Shown: positions 25,831-34,915, numbered from the stretch's first letter. The stretch: 53,459 nucleotides of DNA from JAYRWN01 sp041917975 (GCA_041917975.1 JAYRWN010000178.1:1-53459); one strand, 5' to 3'. The notes: generated from the sequence alone by a model not told the origin. A program made the numbers and translations.

Positions 25831-26133
25831 AAAATTGAATAAGTACGTATAAAATTTAACCCTTTCCGAACTGTTTTGGTTTCAGGGGGCTCAATTCAAC
25901 GCTAATATATGGAAATTATGTTTAATATCACATCAAAAAGCATGCCACAAATTTTAGTTCTTTAACAAATTAAATAATCCTATTGCTTAATATGTTGAAT
26001 TTGTGTGCTTTATAGATTTATAAAATTTATTTATATCCGATCTTATTCATCTGTACAGCAGATTTGGGATATTTTTCGACAGGTTGTTTACCTTTGCATT
26101 ATTAATTACATTAAATACTAAAATGCGGCAATC
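25831..26133. other. 303-nt intergenic stretch upstream of rpoN
   Basis: AT-rich DNA between the divergent rpoN and the 41-codon ORF. Apart from the plus-strand promoter at 26063-26096, I see no ORF, RNA fold or repeat that I can support. Confidence 0.5.
26063..26096 (+). promoter_or_regulatory. promoter for the 41-aa membrane ORF
   Basis: TTTG (26063-26066), a 22-nt spacer and TACCTTTG (26089-26096) fit the Bacteroidota -33/-7 pattern. The -7 box is 37 nt before the ATG. Confidence 0.5.
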
Positions 26134-26259
26134 ATGGAAAGCAACAACATCAATTACGATAAGAAAGGCCGGAATGTCATGATCACCTTAGTATATATAC
26201 TCTTATTTATCATTTTACTCATATGGGTTTACAAGATGAATTTTAAGATGACATTTTAA
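26134..26259 (+). CDS. 41-aa single-span membrane microprotein
   Basis: A short ORF from ATG 26134 to TAA 26257-26259. The N-terminus is polar and basic (MESNNINYDKKGRNV), followed by one strongly hydrophobic helix (about 16-34, including ITLVYILLFIILLIWVY) and a basic tail ending KMTF. The charge pattern and the well-placed promoter argue that it is real. It is not part of any family I recognise. It is followed after 83 nt by the rimP promoter, so it is transcribed separately or reads into that operon. Confidence 0.55.
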   Translation: MESNNINYDKKGRNVMITLVYILLFIILLIWVYKMNFKMTF

Positions 26260-26318
26260 CAATCAGGCAGACTTTCAGCAGCGAAGGCTATAGTTGACCT
26301 AAGTCATTCAAAAGAATA

Positions 26319-26350
26319 TTTGGACAATTCATAGAGAGGTAGTATATTTG
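26319..26350 (+). promoter_or_regulatory. rimP-nusA-infB promoter
   Basis: TTTG (26319-26322), a 20-nt spacer, then TATATTTG (26343-26350): an exact match to the Bacteroidota consensus. The transcript would start near 26356, leaving a leader of about 50 nt that contains the hairpin at 26374-26397. Confidence 0.7.
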
Positions 26351-26373
26351 CACGGTGATTAAAAAGATTAGGC

Positions 26374-26397
26374 GGAGGGAACGGGATCGTTCCCTCC
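26374..26397 (+). promoter_or_regulatory. terminator-like leader hairpin before rimP
   Basis: GGAGGGAACG (26374-26383) and CGTTCCCTCC (26388-26397) make a perfect 10-bp GC-rich stem with a GGAT loop. It is followed by the U-rich TTTATTTTATAT, then the rimP ATG at 26410. It lies between the promoter and the first gene of the nusA operon, where an attenuator would act. In E. coli this operon is repressed by its own product NusA; the same logic here is inference. Confidence 0.7.
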
Positions 26398-26409
26398 TTT
26401 ATTTTATAT

Positions 26410-26874
26410 ATGTTAGTACACCAGGTCGAAGAAATAGTCAGACAAATTTTTGAATCTGATGCGGAATATGCCGATTGTTTCTTGCTGGAAGTTAGTTGGA
26501 AAAAACCGCGTTTAATGGTTTTTTTTGATGCTGACTCAGGGGTTACTTTGCAAAAGTGTCAAAAGTTAAGCCGTCTGATTGAAAGTGTTTTAGAGGAATC
26601 AACAGGTCCCAAGGATTCTTATGTTCTCGAAGTTTCTTCCGGTGGCCTTGATAGACCTTTGAAGTTTCATCGTCAATATATAAAAAATATTGACCGCTTT
26701 TTAAGCATTCATTTGGTGGATGGTCGGGAAATTGTGGGTAAATTACTCCATGTCACCGACGAGGCCATTAGCCTGGAACTAAAACCTCTAAAACCTCATC
26801 CTAAAAAGGAAAAAACAATTATTCAATTATTTTTTAAAGATATTAAATCAAGCACAGTGCAAATCAGTATTTAA
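26410..26874 (+). CDS. rimP: ribosome maturation factor RimP
   Basis: Needed for assembly of the 30S subunit. The 154-aa product has the N-terminal alpha/beta domain with YVLEVSSGGLDRPLKFHRQY, the family signature (V-S-S-P/G-G-L-D-R-P-L), and a C-terminal SH3-like domain (REIVGKLLHVTDEAISLEL). It is the first gene of rimP-nusA-infB, the order seen in many bacteria, and is 10 nt before nusA. Confidence 0.95.
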   Translation: MLVHQVEEIVRQIFESDAEYADCFLLEVSWKKPRLMVFFDADSGVTLQKCQKLSRLIESVLEESTGPKDSYVLEVSSGGLDRPLKFHRQYIKNIDRFLSIHLVDGREIVGKLLHVTDEAISLELKPLKPHPKKEKTIIQLFFKDIKSSTVQISI

Positions 26875-26884
26875 AGTTAACGGT

Positions 26885-28123
26885 ATGAAACTGGTTGAAA
26901 CATTTGCAGAGTTTAAGGCAGGCAAAAACATTGACCGGCCTACTATGATGAGAGTATTGGAAGACGTCTTTCGAACTTTGATCAAAAAGAAATTTGGGTC
27001 TGATGAAAATTTTGATGTCATCGTTAACCCTCAAAAAGGTGACTTAGAGTTATGGCGGGTACGTGAAATAGTACCAGCCGGTGAAATAACCGATGAAAGA
27101 ACACAAATCTCTCTTTCGGAAGCTCAAGCTATCGATGAAAACTATGAAGTCGGTGAGGAGTGCTATGAACAACTGGAGCTGGAGGACTTTGGCCGGCGGG
27201 CTATCTTGGCTGCCCGCCAAACATTGATTTCCCGCATTATGGAACTAGAAAAAGATGAGATCTATAAAAGGTATTTTGACCGAATTGGAGATATCATTCT
27301 GGGTGAAGTACAACAAGTATTAAAAAAAGAAGTACTCATTCTCGATGATGCTACCGGCAATGAACTAATTCTCCCCAAGACGGATATGATCAAAGGTGAT
27401 TTTTTCCGTAAGGGTGACATGGTGCGGGGTGTGATAAAAAAAGTCGAAATGCGCAATAATCTCCCAGTGATTATTATCTCCCGTACGGATAATTTGTTCC
27501 TGGAAAAACTACTAGAGCAAGAAGTGCCAGAAATCGAAGACGGTTTAATCACCATTCGAAAAATTGTCCGTCTTCCGGGTGAACGTGCCAAAGTGGCCGT
27601 GGAATCTTATGACGATCGTATTGACCCCGTAGGTGCTTGTGTAGGTATGAAGGGATCACGTATTCACGGTATTGTACGGGAATTGCGCAATGAAAACATT
27701 GATATAGTCAATTATACAAACAATATTTCTTTGTTTATTCAGAGAGCTTTAACGCCAGCAAAAGTGTCAAAAATAGAGTTGGATACACAAAATTTGCGGG
27801 CTTCAGTCTATTTAAAAGCTGACCAGGTATCCTTGGCTATTGGAAAAGGTGGCTCTAACATTAAATTGGCCAGTCGCCTGACCGGTTATGAATTAGATGT
27901 TTATCGTGAACAGGAAGAATATGAAGTAGACGATGTGGATTTGGACGAATTCACCGATGAAATTGATGAGTGGATCATCGATGAACTTAAAGGTATTGGT
28001 TGCGATACGGCGAGAAGTGTACTTAATCTTAGTAAAGAAGAATTAGTAAGACGTACGGATTTGGAAGAAGAAACAGTAGCCGAAGTGCTAAAAATACTTG
28101 CCGCAGAATTAGAAGAAAATTAA
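26885..28123 (+). CDS. nusA: transcription termination/antitermination factor NusA
   Basis: Binds RNA polymerase and nascent RNA to modulate pausing, termination and antitermination. The 412-aa protein has the N-terminal polymerase-binding domain (1-125), an S1 domain (about 130-200, GDIILGEVQQVLKKEVLILD), and two KH domains including DPVGACVGMKGSRIHGIV and SLAIGKGGSNIKLASRLTGY. The C-terminus keeps one helix-hairpin-helix-like unit (IDELKGIGCDTARSVLNLSK) and lacks the longer acidic repeats of E. coli NusA. It follows rimP in the operon. Confidence 0.97.
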   Translation: MKLVETFAEFKAGKNIDRPTMMRVLEDVFRTLIKKKFGSDENFDVIVNPQKGDLELWRVREIVPAGEITDERTQISLSEAQAIDENYEVGEECYEQLELEDFGRRAILAARQTLISRIMELEKDEIYKRYFDRIGDIILGEVQQVLKKEVLILDDATGNELILPKTDMIKGDFFRKGDMVRGVIKKVEMRNNLPVIIISRTDNLFLEKLLEQEVPEIEDGLITIRKIVRLPGERAKVAVESYDDRIDPVGACVGMKGSRIHGIVRELRNENIDIVNYTNNISLFIQRALTPAKVSKIELDTQNLRASVYLKADQVSLAIGKGGSNIKLASRLTGYELDVYREQEEYEVDDVDLDEFTDEIDEWIIDELKGIGCDTARSVLNLSKEELVRRTDLEEETVAEVLKILAAELEEN

Positions 28124-28138
28124 GAATGGAATTTTGCC

Positions 28139-28146
28139 TAACTTTG
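28139..28146 (+). promoter_or_regulatory. possible internal -7 element before infB
   Basis: TAACTTTG matches TAnnTTTG in the 51-nt nusA-infB gap, the widest in this operon. No TTTG is seen at the right distance upstream, so it is weak. Confidence 0.25.
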
Positions 28147-28174
28147 TGATTAATATAACAATTTAACCCTGTAG

Positions 28175-30913
28175 ATGTCGCGTAGATTAGTAAAGGTAGC
28201 CAAAGAGCTCAACGTTGGAACTGCGACGATTGTAGATTATCTGCTCAACAATGGGTTTGAGGTCGAGAACAAGCCATCTTTAGTTATTTCTGACGAGATG
28301 TATGAAAACTTACTCAAAGAATTTAAAAATTCTATTGCCATCAAAGAACAAGCAGAAAAGTTAGTGATCGGTCATCGTCCTTCTGTTGAATCAAAACCAC
28401 ATCTACAAGATGACGATATTCCGGTTTTCCGATCATCACCGGCAAAAGAAAAACCAACTACACAGCCTGCACCTACACCTACAGCACCTCCGATACATTC
28501 AAAAGAGGACGTCAAAGAAAAACCAGAACTGTCAGAAGATCAAAAACCTAAAATAAAAGTAGTAGGAAAAATAGATCTTAATCAAAAGAAAAAAATCTTA
28601 CCTGAACAGCCTTCTTCCTCACCAGAACAACCTGAAGAGCAAGAGATTCAACAAACAGCAACACCTGAGCCTGAGGTGGAAAAAGCCGAGGAAGAAGTTT
28701 ACCGGGCAGAAACTCCGCAACTGAAGGGATTAAAAATACTGGGTAAAATTGATACTGTAAGGTTCAACAAACCCAAATCCAGGAAAAAAGAAGATGAGCC
28801 GCTGCCCAAGCCGACCGCTGTAACACCAACTTCTGCTCCCAAAGGGCCTTCCCAAAGTGCACCTGGTGCAGAAGGTGATGCTAAGAAAAAACGCAAACGG
28901 AAACGGAAAAAAGTCGAGGCGGAAAATGTATCCGATGAAGTCGCTTTTGCACGTAGTCAAAACAAACGGAAAAAAGAAGAAACCTCCAAAGTATCTTCCA
29001 GAGATGTTGACGATAAAGTAAAATCTACTTTATCCAAAATTAATGTTGGGTTTAAAAGTAAGCGTCAGAAAGTCAGACGCGAAAGCCGGGAAGTACGCCG
29101 CGAAAAGCAGGAAATTCAAGACCTCGAAAAAACAAATGCTAAACTGCAGGTCACCGAATTTATCTCAGTTTCGGACTTAGCCAGCGTGATGGATGTTGCA
29201 GTTGCTGATGTTATCATGACTTGCATGAATTTAGGCGTCATTGTATCGATTAACCAACGTCTTGATGCTGAAATCATAGAGCTTATCGCCGAAGAATTTG
29301 GCTTTAAGGTTGAATTCATAAGTGTTGAAGAGCATGCTGATGTGGACGATGAGGGCGAAGATGAGGTTGGCGAATTAGTCCCCCGGGCTCCTATTGTCAC
29401 GGTTATGGGTCACGTAGATCATGGTAAAACTTCGCTTCTGGATTATATTCGTAAAGCTAATGTTGTGGCTGGCGAAGCAGGAGGGATCACTCAGCATATC
29501 GGGGCCTACGAAGTAGAAGTTAGAGAAGAAAAACGTAAAATAACCTTTCTGGACACTCCCGGTCATGAAGCATTTACAGCCATGCGTGCCCGTGGAGCTA
29601 AAATAACCGACATCGCGGTAATTATAGTCGCTGCGGACGATAATGTCATGCCTCAAACCAAAGAAGCCATTTCTCACGCTCAAGCGGCAGGGGTTCCTCT
29701 TATTTTTGCCATAAATAAAATAGATAAACCGGGAGCTGCCCCTGAAAAAATCAAACAAGAATTGGCAGCTATGAATCTTTTGGTTGAGGATTGGGGTGGC
29801 AAATACCAATCTCAAGATATTTCAGCCAAAGCCGGGACGAACATAGATTTGTTGCTGGAAAAAATCTTATTGGAGGCAGATATTCTGGATCTAAAAGCCA
29901 CACCCTCTCGCAGCGGTATCGGCACCGTTATCGAAGCATCTTTGGATAAAGGCCGGGGATATGTCACTAAATTGTTGGTTCAAAACGGATCAGTAGAGAT
30001 AGGTGATATGATGGTAGCCGGAGAGAACTTTGGAAAGATCAAAGCCATGTTTAATGAACGTGGGAAAAAAATAAAGTCAGCCGGACCCTCGACACCAGTT
30101 TTGGTTTTAGGTCTTAACGGTGCTCCGCAAGCTGGTGAAAAATTTAAAATATTTGCTTCCGATCAGGAAGCTAAACAAATAGCTAATAAGCGTGCACAGA
30201 TTACCCGTGAACAAAATACACGGGCCAGCAAACGTATAAGTTTAGACGAAATAGGCCGTCGGTTAGCTTTAGGCACTTTCAAAGAACTTAACGTGATTGT
30301 TAAAGGTGATGTGGATGGTTCAATTGAAGCCCTATCCGACTCATTAATTAAACTGTCAGTTGAAACCATCCAAGTAAATATTATCCATAAAGCCGTTGGT
30401 CAAATAACTGAATCGGATGTTTTATTAGCTTCGGCATCAGATGCCCTGATTATCGGTTTCCAAGTCCGTCCATCAGCATCAGCCCGTAAATTGGCTGAAA
30501 AAGAAGGGGTAGAAATTAAAACTTACTCCATCATTTATGAAGCCATTGAGGAGATTAAGCTGGCCATGGAGGGTATGTTAGAGCCTAAAGAAGAAGAAAC
30601 CATTACCGGTCAGGTAGATGTTCGGGAGGTCTTTAAAATTAGTAAAGTAGGCACAGTCGCTGGTTGTCTTGTTACCGAAGGTAAAATAACTCGTAACGCC
30701 AACATTAGAATCATCCGCGATGGTATCGTTGTTTATCCTACTAAGGAAGGAGCCGTCGGCGAAATTAGTGCTCTCAAGCGTTTTAAAGATGACGTAAAAG
30801 AAGTTAAAAACGGGATGGAGTGCGGGATTTCCATTAAGAACTTTAACGACATAAAAGTCGGTGACATCATTGAAGTCTTTGAGGTTTCGAAGGTGAAACA
30901 AACTTTGGGTTAA
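28175..30913 (+). CDS. infB: translation initiation factor IF-2
   Basis: A GTPase that places initiator tRNA on the 30S subunit and helps subunit joining. The 912-aa protein has an N-terminal IF2_N domain (MSRRLVKVAKELNVGTATIV), a long low-complexity Lys/Glu/Pro-rich linker (about 70-310), a second IF2_N-like region, then the G domain with GHVDHGKTSLLDYI (Gly412 on), GGITQHIGAYEV, DTPGHEAFTAMRARGA and NKIDKPGA, and domains II-IV. It is the third gene of the rimP operon. Confidence 0.98.
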   Translation: MSRRLVKVAKELNVGTATIVDYLLNNGFEVENKPSLVISDEMYENLLKEFKNSIAIKEQAEKLVIGHRPSVESKPHLQDDDIPVFRSSPAKEKPTTQPAPTPTAPPIHSKEDVKEKPELSEDQKPKIKVVGKIDLNQKKKILPEQPSSSPEQPEEQEIQQTATPEPEVEKAEEEVYRAETPQLKGLKILGKIDTVRFNKPKSRKKEDEPLPKPTAVTPTSAPKGPSQSAPGAEGDAKKKRKRKRKKVEAENVSDEVAFARSQNKRKKEETSKVSSRDVDDKVKSTLSKINVGFKSKRQKVRRESREVRREKQEIQDLEKTNAKLQVTEFISVSDLASVMDVAVADVIMTCMNLGVIVSINQRLDAEIIELIAEEFGFKVEFISVEEHADVDDEGEDEVGELVPRAPIVTVMGHVDHGKTSLLDYIRKANVVAGEAGGITQHIGAYEVEVREEKRKITFLDTPGHEAFTAMRARGAKITDIAVIIVAADDNVMPQTKEAISHAQAAGVPLIFAINKIDKPGAAPEKIKQELAAMNLLVEDWGGKYQSQDISAKAGTNIDLLLEKILLEADILDLKATPSRSGIGTVIEASLDKGRGYVTKLLVQNGSVEIGDMMVAGENFGKIKAMFNERGKKIKSAGPSTPVLVLGLNGAPQAGEKFKIFASDQEAKQIANKRAQITREQNTRASKRISLDEIGRRLALGTFKELNVIVKGDVDGSIEALSDSLIKLSVETIQVNIIHKAVGQITESDVLLASASDALIIGFQVRPSASARKLAEKEGVEIKTYSIIYEAIEEIKLAMEGMLEPKEEETITGQVDVREVFKISKVGTVAGCLVTEGKITRNANIRIIRDGIVVYPTKEGAVGEISALKRFKDDVKEVKNGMECGISIKNFNDIKVGDIIEVFEVSKVKQTLG

Positions 30914-30941
30914 TCCTCATAAATATTCAGTTTTTGACCCC

Positions 30942-31733
30942 ATGTCCAAGTTATCAAACTTTGGTCTTAAGCTTAGTTTGGATGCTTTGGTAGAGCACTA
31001 TAACCAGGCCGCATTTATCCATTCTGACCCAATATCTATCCCGCATAGTTTTAAAAAACCTCTAGATCAGGAAGTTGCCGGCTTTATGGCAGCCATGTTT
31101 TCTTGGGGCTTGCGCCAAACCATCATTCAGAAATGCCGTGAATTTTTACAAATCATGGACAATGACCCCTACACGTTTATCCGGTCACACAGCAGCAGCG
31201 ATCGTCAAGCCTTTAAAAAATTTAAACACCGAACTTTTCAATATCCTGATACTGAATTTTTCCTGGCCACCTTACAAGAAATATACCTCGAACATCACAG
31301 CCTGGAAGCCTTGTGGTTTAAAAATCAAAATGCCCCTGCTGACCCGGATTTTATATATCGTGGCTTGGTAAATATGCATGATCGTTTTTTTCATAATCTA
31401 CCGGAAAATTTTCGAAGCCGAAAACACTTAAGTTCTCCGGAAAAAGGATCAACATGTAAACGAACCCTGATGTTTTTGCGCTGGATGGTCCGTAAGGATA
31501 ACCGTGGAGTTGATCTAGGGGTTTGGTCCCACATACCTGCTTCCGTTTTATTAATACCACTGGATGTTCACGTATTTAATAGTGCGCGGCGTTTGGGACT
31601 GTGTACACGCAAAGCTCCGGATTGGTTAGCAGTTTTAGAGATTACACAACATTTACGCTATTTGGACCCGATTGATCCGATTAAATACGATTTTGCGCTT
31701 TTTTCTGCTGATTTGAAAACGTCAACGGTATAA
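30942..31733 (+). CDS. TIGR02757 family protein
   Basis: A 263-aa cytoplasmic protein of a conserved family found mainly in Bacteroidota. Features include a helical N-terminus (LDALVEHYNQAAFIHSDPIS), EVAGFMAAMFSWGLRQTIIQ, the RWMVRKDNRGVDLGVW block and LLIPLDVHVFNSARRLGL. The helical pattern with the Asp-containing PLDVH stretch recalls the HhH-GPD/endonuclease III-like DNA glycosylase group, but no function is established. It follows infB by 28 nt and ends inside the convergent nadD gene (12-nt overlap of coding ends). Confidence 0.85.
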   Translation: MSKLSNFGLKLSLDALVEHYNQAAFIHSDPISIPHSFKKPLDQEVAGFMAAMFSWGLRQTIIQKCREFLQIMDNDPYTFIRSHSSSDRQAFKKFKHRTFQYPDTEFFLATLQEIYLEHHSLEALWFKNQNAPADPDFIYRGLVNMHDRFFHNLPENFRSRKHLSSPEKGSTCKRTLMFLRWMVRKDNRGVDLGVWSHIPASVLLIPLDVHVFNSARRLGLCTRKAPDWLAVLEITQHLRYLDPIDPIKYDFALFSADLKTSTV

Positions 31734-32297
31734 ATTAGACTGGGACAAGTACTTGTATACCGCATCCGGCACCAAATATTGAATAGACTTATTTTCCTTC
31801 AAACATTGCCGGATGAATGTGGCCGAAATATCGAGCAAGGGAGCATCGCAAATAAAAATATTACTTTGTAGTGAATGGCCTGGAACCTCTGCTATCGAAC
31901 GTCTTTTGTAAACATAAATGTCGTAATCTCTCATGATGATTTCTGCATTTTTCCATTTAGGTAGAGACAACAGATTGTCCCCTCCCATGATCAAGGCAAA
32001 TGTATGCTGAGGGTACTTTTCTTTTAAATAAGTTAATGTTTCAATGGTATAAGAAGGTTTGGGCAAATGAAATTCGATATTACTGGCTTTCAACATGATA
32101 TTATCTCCAATAGCCAATTCTACCAGATGTAAACGATCATAATCATTAGCCAAAGATTCTTTGGATTTAAAAGGGTTTTGGGGAGATATTACCAACCACA
32201 CTTGTTCCAGATCGGTAAATTGAGCCATATAATTAGCAATGATCATATGCCCCGTATGTACCGGATTAAATGACCCAAAAAATAACCCTATTTTCAC
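31722..32297 (-). CDS. nadD: nicotinate-nucleotide adenylyltransferase
   Basis: Makes deamido-NAD from nicotinate mononucleotide and ATP in NAD synthesis. The 191-aa protein has the nucleotidyltransferase signature GLFFGSFNPVHTGHMIIANY with the HxGH motif, MGGDNLLSLPKWKN, and the C-terminal ISATFIRQCL (the ISxTxxR motif). Length is normal. It is 18 nt downstream of dnaN and likely co-transcribed. Its 3' end overlaps the convergent TIGR02757 gene by 12 nt. Confidence 0.95.
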   Translation of the reverse strand: MKIGLFFGSFNPVHTGHMIIANYMAQFTDLEQVWLVISPQNPFKSKESLANDYDRLHLVELAIGDNIMLKASNIEFHLPKPSYTIETLTYLKEKYPQHTFALIMGGDNLLSLPKWKNAEIIMRDYDIYVYKRRSIAEVPGHSLQSNIFICDAPLLDISATFIRQCLKENKSIQYLVPDAVYKYLSQSNLYR

Positions 32298-32315
32298 CTT
32301 GGAATATAATCCATT

Positions 32316-33431
32316 TTATTGGTTCAGCATCACCGGCATGATTAACATAGTGATATCTTCATTTTCTGCTTGAACGGAAGGCATTAATAACCCAGCCTTG
32401 GCAGGGGATGATAATTTTATTAATACCTCTGATGAATTGATTACGGACAGCATATCAATCAAAAACTTTGCATTGAAAGCAATAATGATGGGATCTCCTT
32501 GATATAAACAAGGCATTTGCTCTGTAGCTTCATTGGAGAAATCAAGGTCTTGAGCTGATATATTTAAACTGCTGTCATTAATCTTTAATATCACCTGATT
32601 AGTGGTTTTATTAGAATAAATAACTATTCGCCGTAAAGAATTTAATAAATCAGTACGCCCGACAGTGAGTAGATTTTCATTATTCGTCGGGATAACCGCA
32701 TTATAATCCGGATATTTAGCATCAACCAGTCGGCAAGCCATAAAGGTTTGATCAAAATTAAAAAAAGCATTGGTGCGATTAAACGACAAGTCTATTTCTG
32801 TTTGTTCAGGCAGGATACTTTTTAGTAAGGAAAATGCTTTTTTGGGAACAATAAAAGAAGCGGAAACGTTGCTTTTTAGCTTGAATTGGGTGTACTTGAC
32901 CAGTTTATGTGCATCTGTAGCCACAAAAGTTATTTTGTTAAAATCCACTTGAACATAAACCCCCATCATGGCTGGGCGCAATTCATCATTACTGGTAGCA
33001 AATAAGCTATGGTTAATAGCCTTAACCACTAAACCAGACTCAATTTGAACCGAGTCATTATCTTCCTTGACGGGGACTTGCGGAAAGTCGTCAGGATTAT
33101 CCCCGGCCATTCTATACTTTCCGAAAGAAGATGTTATTTCCGTTGCATAGTTTTCATCATCAACTTGAATGGTCACCGGTTGTTCAGGCATCGCTTTTAA
33201 GGTATCGGTTAATATCTTTGCAGGAATGGCAACTGAACCGTTTTCTTCCCCATGCACTTCCATGCGGATAATGATAGATATTTCCAGATCCGAAGCCGAT
33301 ATGGTCAAAATATTGCTATTTAAAACAAATAAAAAATCTTCCAGAACCGGTAAAACAGGGTTTGAGCCTATAGCTCCACTGGCCTTTTGCAACTGTTTTA
33401 ACAAGGCTGAAGATGAAACACTAAATTTCAT
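32316..33431 (-). CDS. dnaN: DNA polymerase III beta subunit (sliding clamp)
   Basis: The ring-shaped processivity clamp. The 371-aa protein shows the three-domain clamp layout: MKFSVSSSALLKQLQKASGA at the N-terminus, FATSNDELRPAMMGVYVQVD with VATDAHKLVKY in the middle, and a C-terminal domain ending ITMLIMPVMLNQ near the peptide-binding pocket. Length is normal. It is not next to dnaA or an origin in this window; neighbours are nadD and an M16 homologue. Confidence 0.97.
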   Translation of the reverse strand: MKFSVSSSALLKQLQKASGAIGSNPVLPVLEDFLFVLNSNILTISASDLEISIIIRMEVHGEENGSVAIPAKILTDTLKAMPEQPVTIQVDDENYATEITSSFGKYRMAGDNPDDFPQVPVKEDNDSVQIESGLVVKAINHSLFATSNDELRPAMMGVYVQVDFNKITFVATDAHKLVKYTQFKLKSNVSASFIVPKKAFSLLKSILPEQTEIDLSFNRTNAFFNFDQTFMACRLVDAKYPDYNAVIPTNNENLLTVGRTDLLNSLRRIVIYSNKTTNQVILKINDSSLNISAQDLDFSNEATEQMPCLYQGDPIIIAFNAKFLIDMLSVINSSEVLIKLSSPAKAGLLMPSVQAENEDITMLIMPVMLNQ

Positions 33432-33461
33432 ATTACGCTAAAAATTATTAATTATGCAGTG

Positions 33462-33469
33462 CAAAAATA
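33462..33469 (-). promoter_or_regulatory. dnaN -7 promoter element
   Basis: The minus strand reads TATTTTTG (TAnnTTTG), 31 nt upstream of the dnaN ATG. The -33 box is not clear. Confidence 0.4.
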
Positions 33470-33555
33470 ATCCATCTGGACATTTTTCCTAAGTTAATCC
33501 TAGATAAAGGTTTTTTAATTTAGGCTTCACCATATTGTCTTTTATAAATTAATTT

Positions 33556-34824
33556 ATGGGAGAAATCGCCCCACTGGGTGTCATCCATGATCTGGAGGTC
33601 ATAGATGTTCCGAAAATCGAAACGCTGGCTTTAGGTCCACATAACATATCTGTGGTCCGGGTGAATAAACCCGGCCCTGTAAAATTGGATATATTATTCC
33701 CTGCCGGAAGGTTTTTTGAGCGACAAAAAAGTGAAGCCTATGCGGCAAACATGCTTCTGAAGGAAGGAAGTCGGCAATATACCTCTGAACAAGTCTCTGC
33801 GTTAATGGAGTTCTATGGGGCTTCTTTCAGTCCGACGTTTTCCTTTGACTTGGCGGGATTAAGTTTGACCACACTCGATATTCATTGGGCTACATTATGG
33901 CCAATCATGAAGGATAGTTTACTAAATCCGTTATTTCTGCCAACCGAATTAGACCTGTTTGTGAAAATGAACATTGAAGAATTAAAAATGGAAGAAAGCC
34001 AAACGGAATTTCTAGCTTACCGGCAGCTTACCCAGTTACTATTTGGCTCAGAACACCCCTATGGTTATAATTCTTCTGCTGCCACCTACATGGCCTTGAG
34101 TCAAGATCTATTGGCTGATTTTCATCAAGAACACTATAAAAGGGTCCCCTATCAAGCCGTGGTTTGTGCTTATGATCCTGATCTGGTGTTACGGAATTTG
34201 GAAGAACTCTGGACTAGCCAACCCATTCCGTTACCTCTGCATTTGGACTCCACATATGATAATGAAATCACGATAGGTCAAGAATACACCTTATCGTTAA
34301 AAGGTAAAAAACAGACTTCAATACGGTGGGGAAAGCGCATACCAGGGAAGGAGTCAGAGGATTTTTGTGAAATTTTCATTCTCAGTACAATATTCGGAGG
34401 TTATTTCGGTTCTCGTCTGGTTGAACGGATTAGGGAGAGAGAAGGGTTGAGTTACCAGGTGTTTTCTTCCGTTGAAACGATGAAAAATGGAGCCTATTGG
34501 ATGTTGGGTGCAGAAGTAGCCAAATCGAATGTATCAAAAACCACCCGAATCTTAAAAGAAGAGCTAGTCAAACTTCAAAATGAAATGATTAGTCCACAAG
34601 AATTGATAACTGTAAAAAACTATCTGATGGGCCAACTTATGAATAATTTGGATGGGGCGATAAATATTAGTGACCTTTTACGCTCATTATTATGCGAAGG
34701 GCAAGATTTTTGTTATATTAAAAAATTGATTAATGTGATAAGAGGTATTACCGCCTCTGACTTGCAGCGTGTTGCCGGGAAATATGCCCTTTGGCAAAAT
34801 TTCACACAAGTCAGAGTAGGTTAA
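33556..34824 (+). CDS. M16-family peptidase homologue lacking the zinc site
   Basis: A 422-aa protein with the two-domain M16 (insulinase/processing peptidase) fold. The place where active enzymes have HxxEH reads AANMLLKEGSRQYTSEQV, so the zinc ligands are missing. The C-terminal RIREREGLSYQVFSS retains the Arg/Tyr substrate-binding motif typical of M16B partners. In M16B pairs an inactive subunit like this works with an active one, but no active partner gene is adjacent here. No signal peptide is seen. It is divergent from dnaN and 91 nt before mreB. Confidence 0.85.
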   Translation: MGEIAPLGVIHDLEVIDVPKIETLALGPHNISVVRVNKPGPVKLDILFPAGRFFERQKSEAYAANMLLKEGSRQYTSEQVSALMEFYGASFSPTFSFDLAGLSLTTLDIHWATLWPIMKDSLLNPLFLPTELDLFVKMNIEELKMEESQTEFLAYRQLTQLLFGSEHPYGYNSSAATYMALSQDLLADFHQEHYKRVPYQAVVCAYDPDLVLRNLEELWTSQPIPLPLHLDSTYDNEITIGQEYTLSLKGKKQTSIRWGKRIPGKESEDFCEIFILSTIFGGYFGSRLVERIREREGLSYQVFSSVETMKNGAYWMLGAEVAKSNVSKTTRILKEELVKLQNEMISPQELITVKNYLMGQLMNNLDGAINISDLLRSLLCEGQDFCYIKKLINVIRGITASDLQRVAGKYALWQNFTQVRVG

Positions 34825-34915
34825 ATATTAGAAAAAATTAAGATTTAATAAGAGTTTGCCTTTATATGCCTAATTTCACATGTTTTTTGAATGACTAGAA
34901 TTGACATTTAGATAA

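Noticed and set aside
26374..26378. GGAGG as a Shine-Dalgarno site for rimP
   Set aside because: It is more than 30 nt from the ATG and locked in a perfect stem, so it cannot act as a normal ribosome-binding site.
28385..29110. Repetitive Lys/Glu/Pro-rich stretch as a DNA repeat or frameshift region
   Set aside because: It is the ordinary low-complexity linker of IF-2; the frame is open and flanked by proper domains.
31722..31733. Overlap of convergent TIGR02757 and nadD coding ends as a sign of a frameshift
   Set aside because: Both proteins end at normal family lengths, so a 12-nt overlap is plain compaction.
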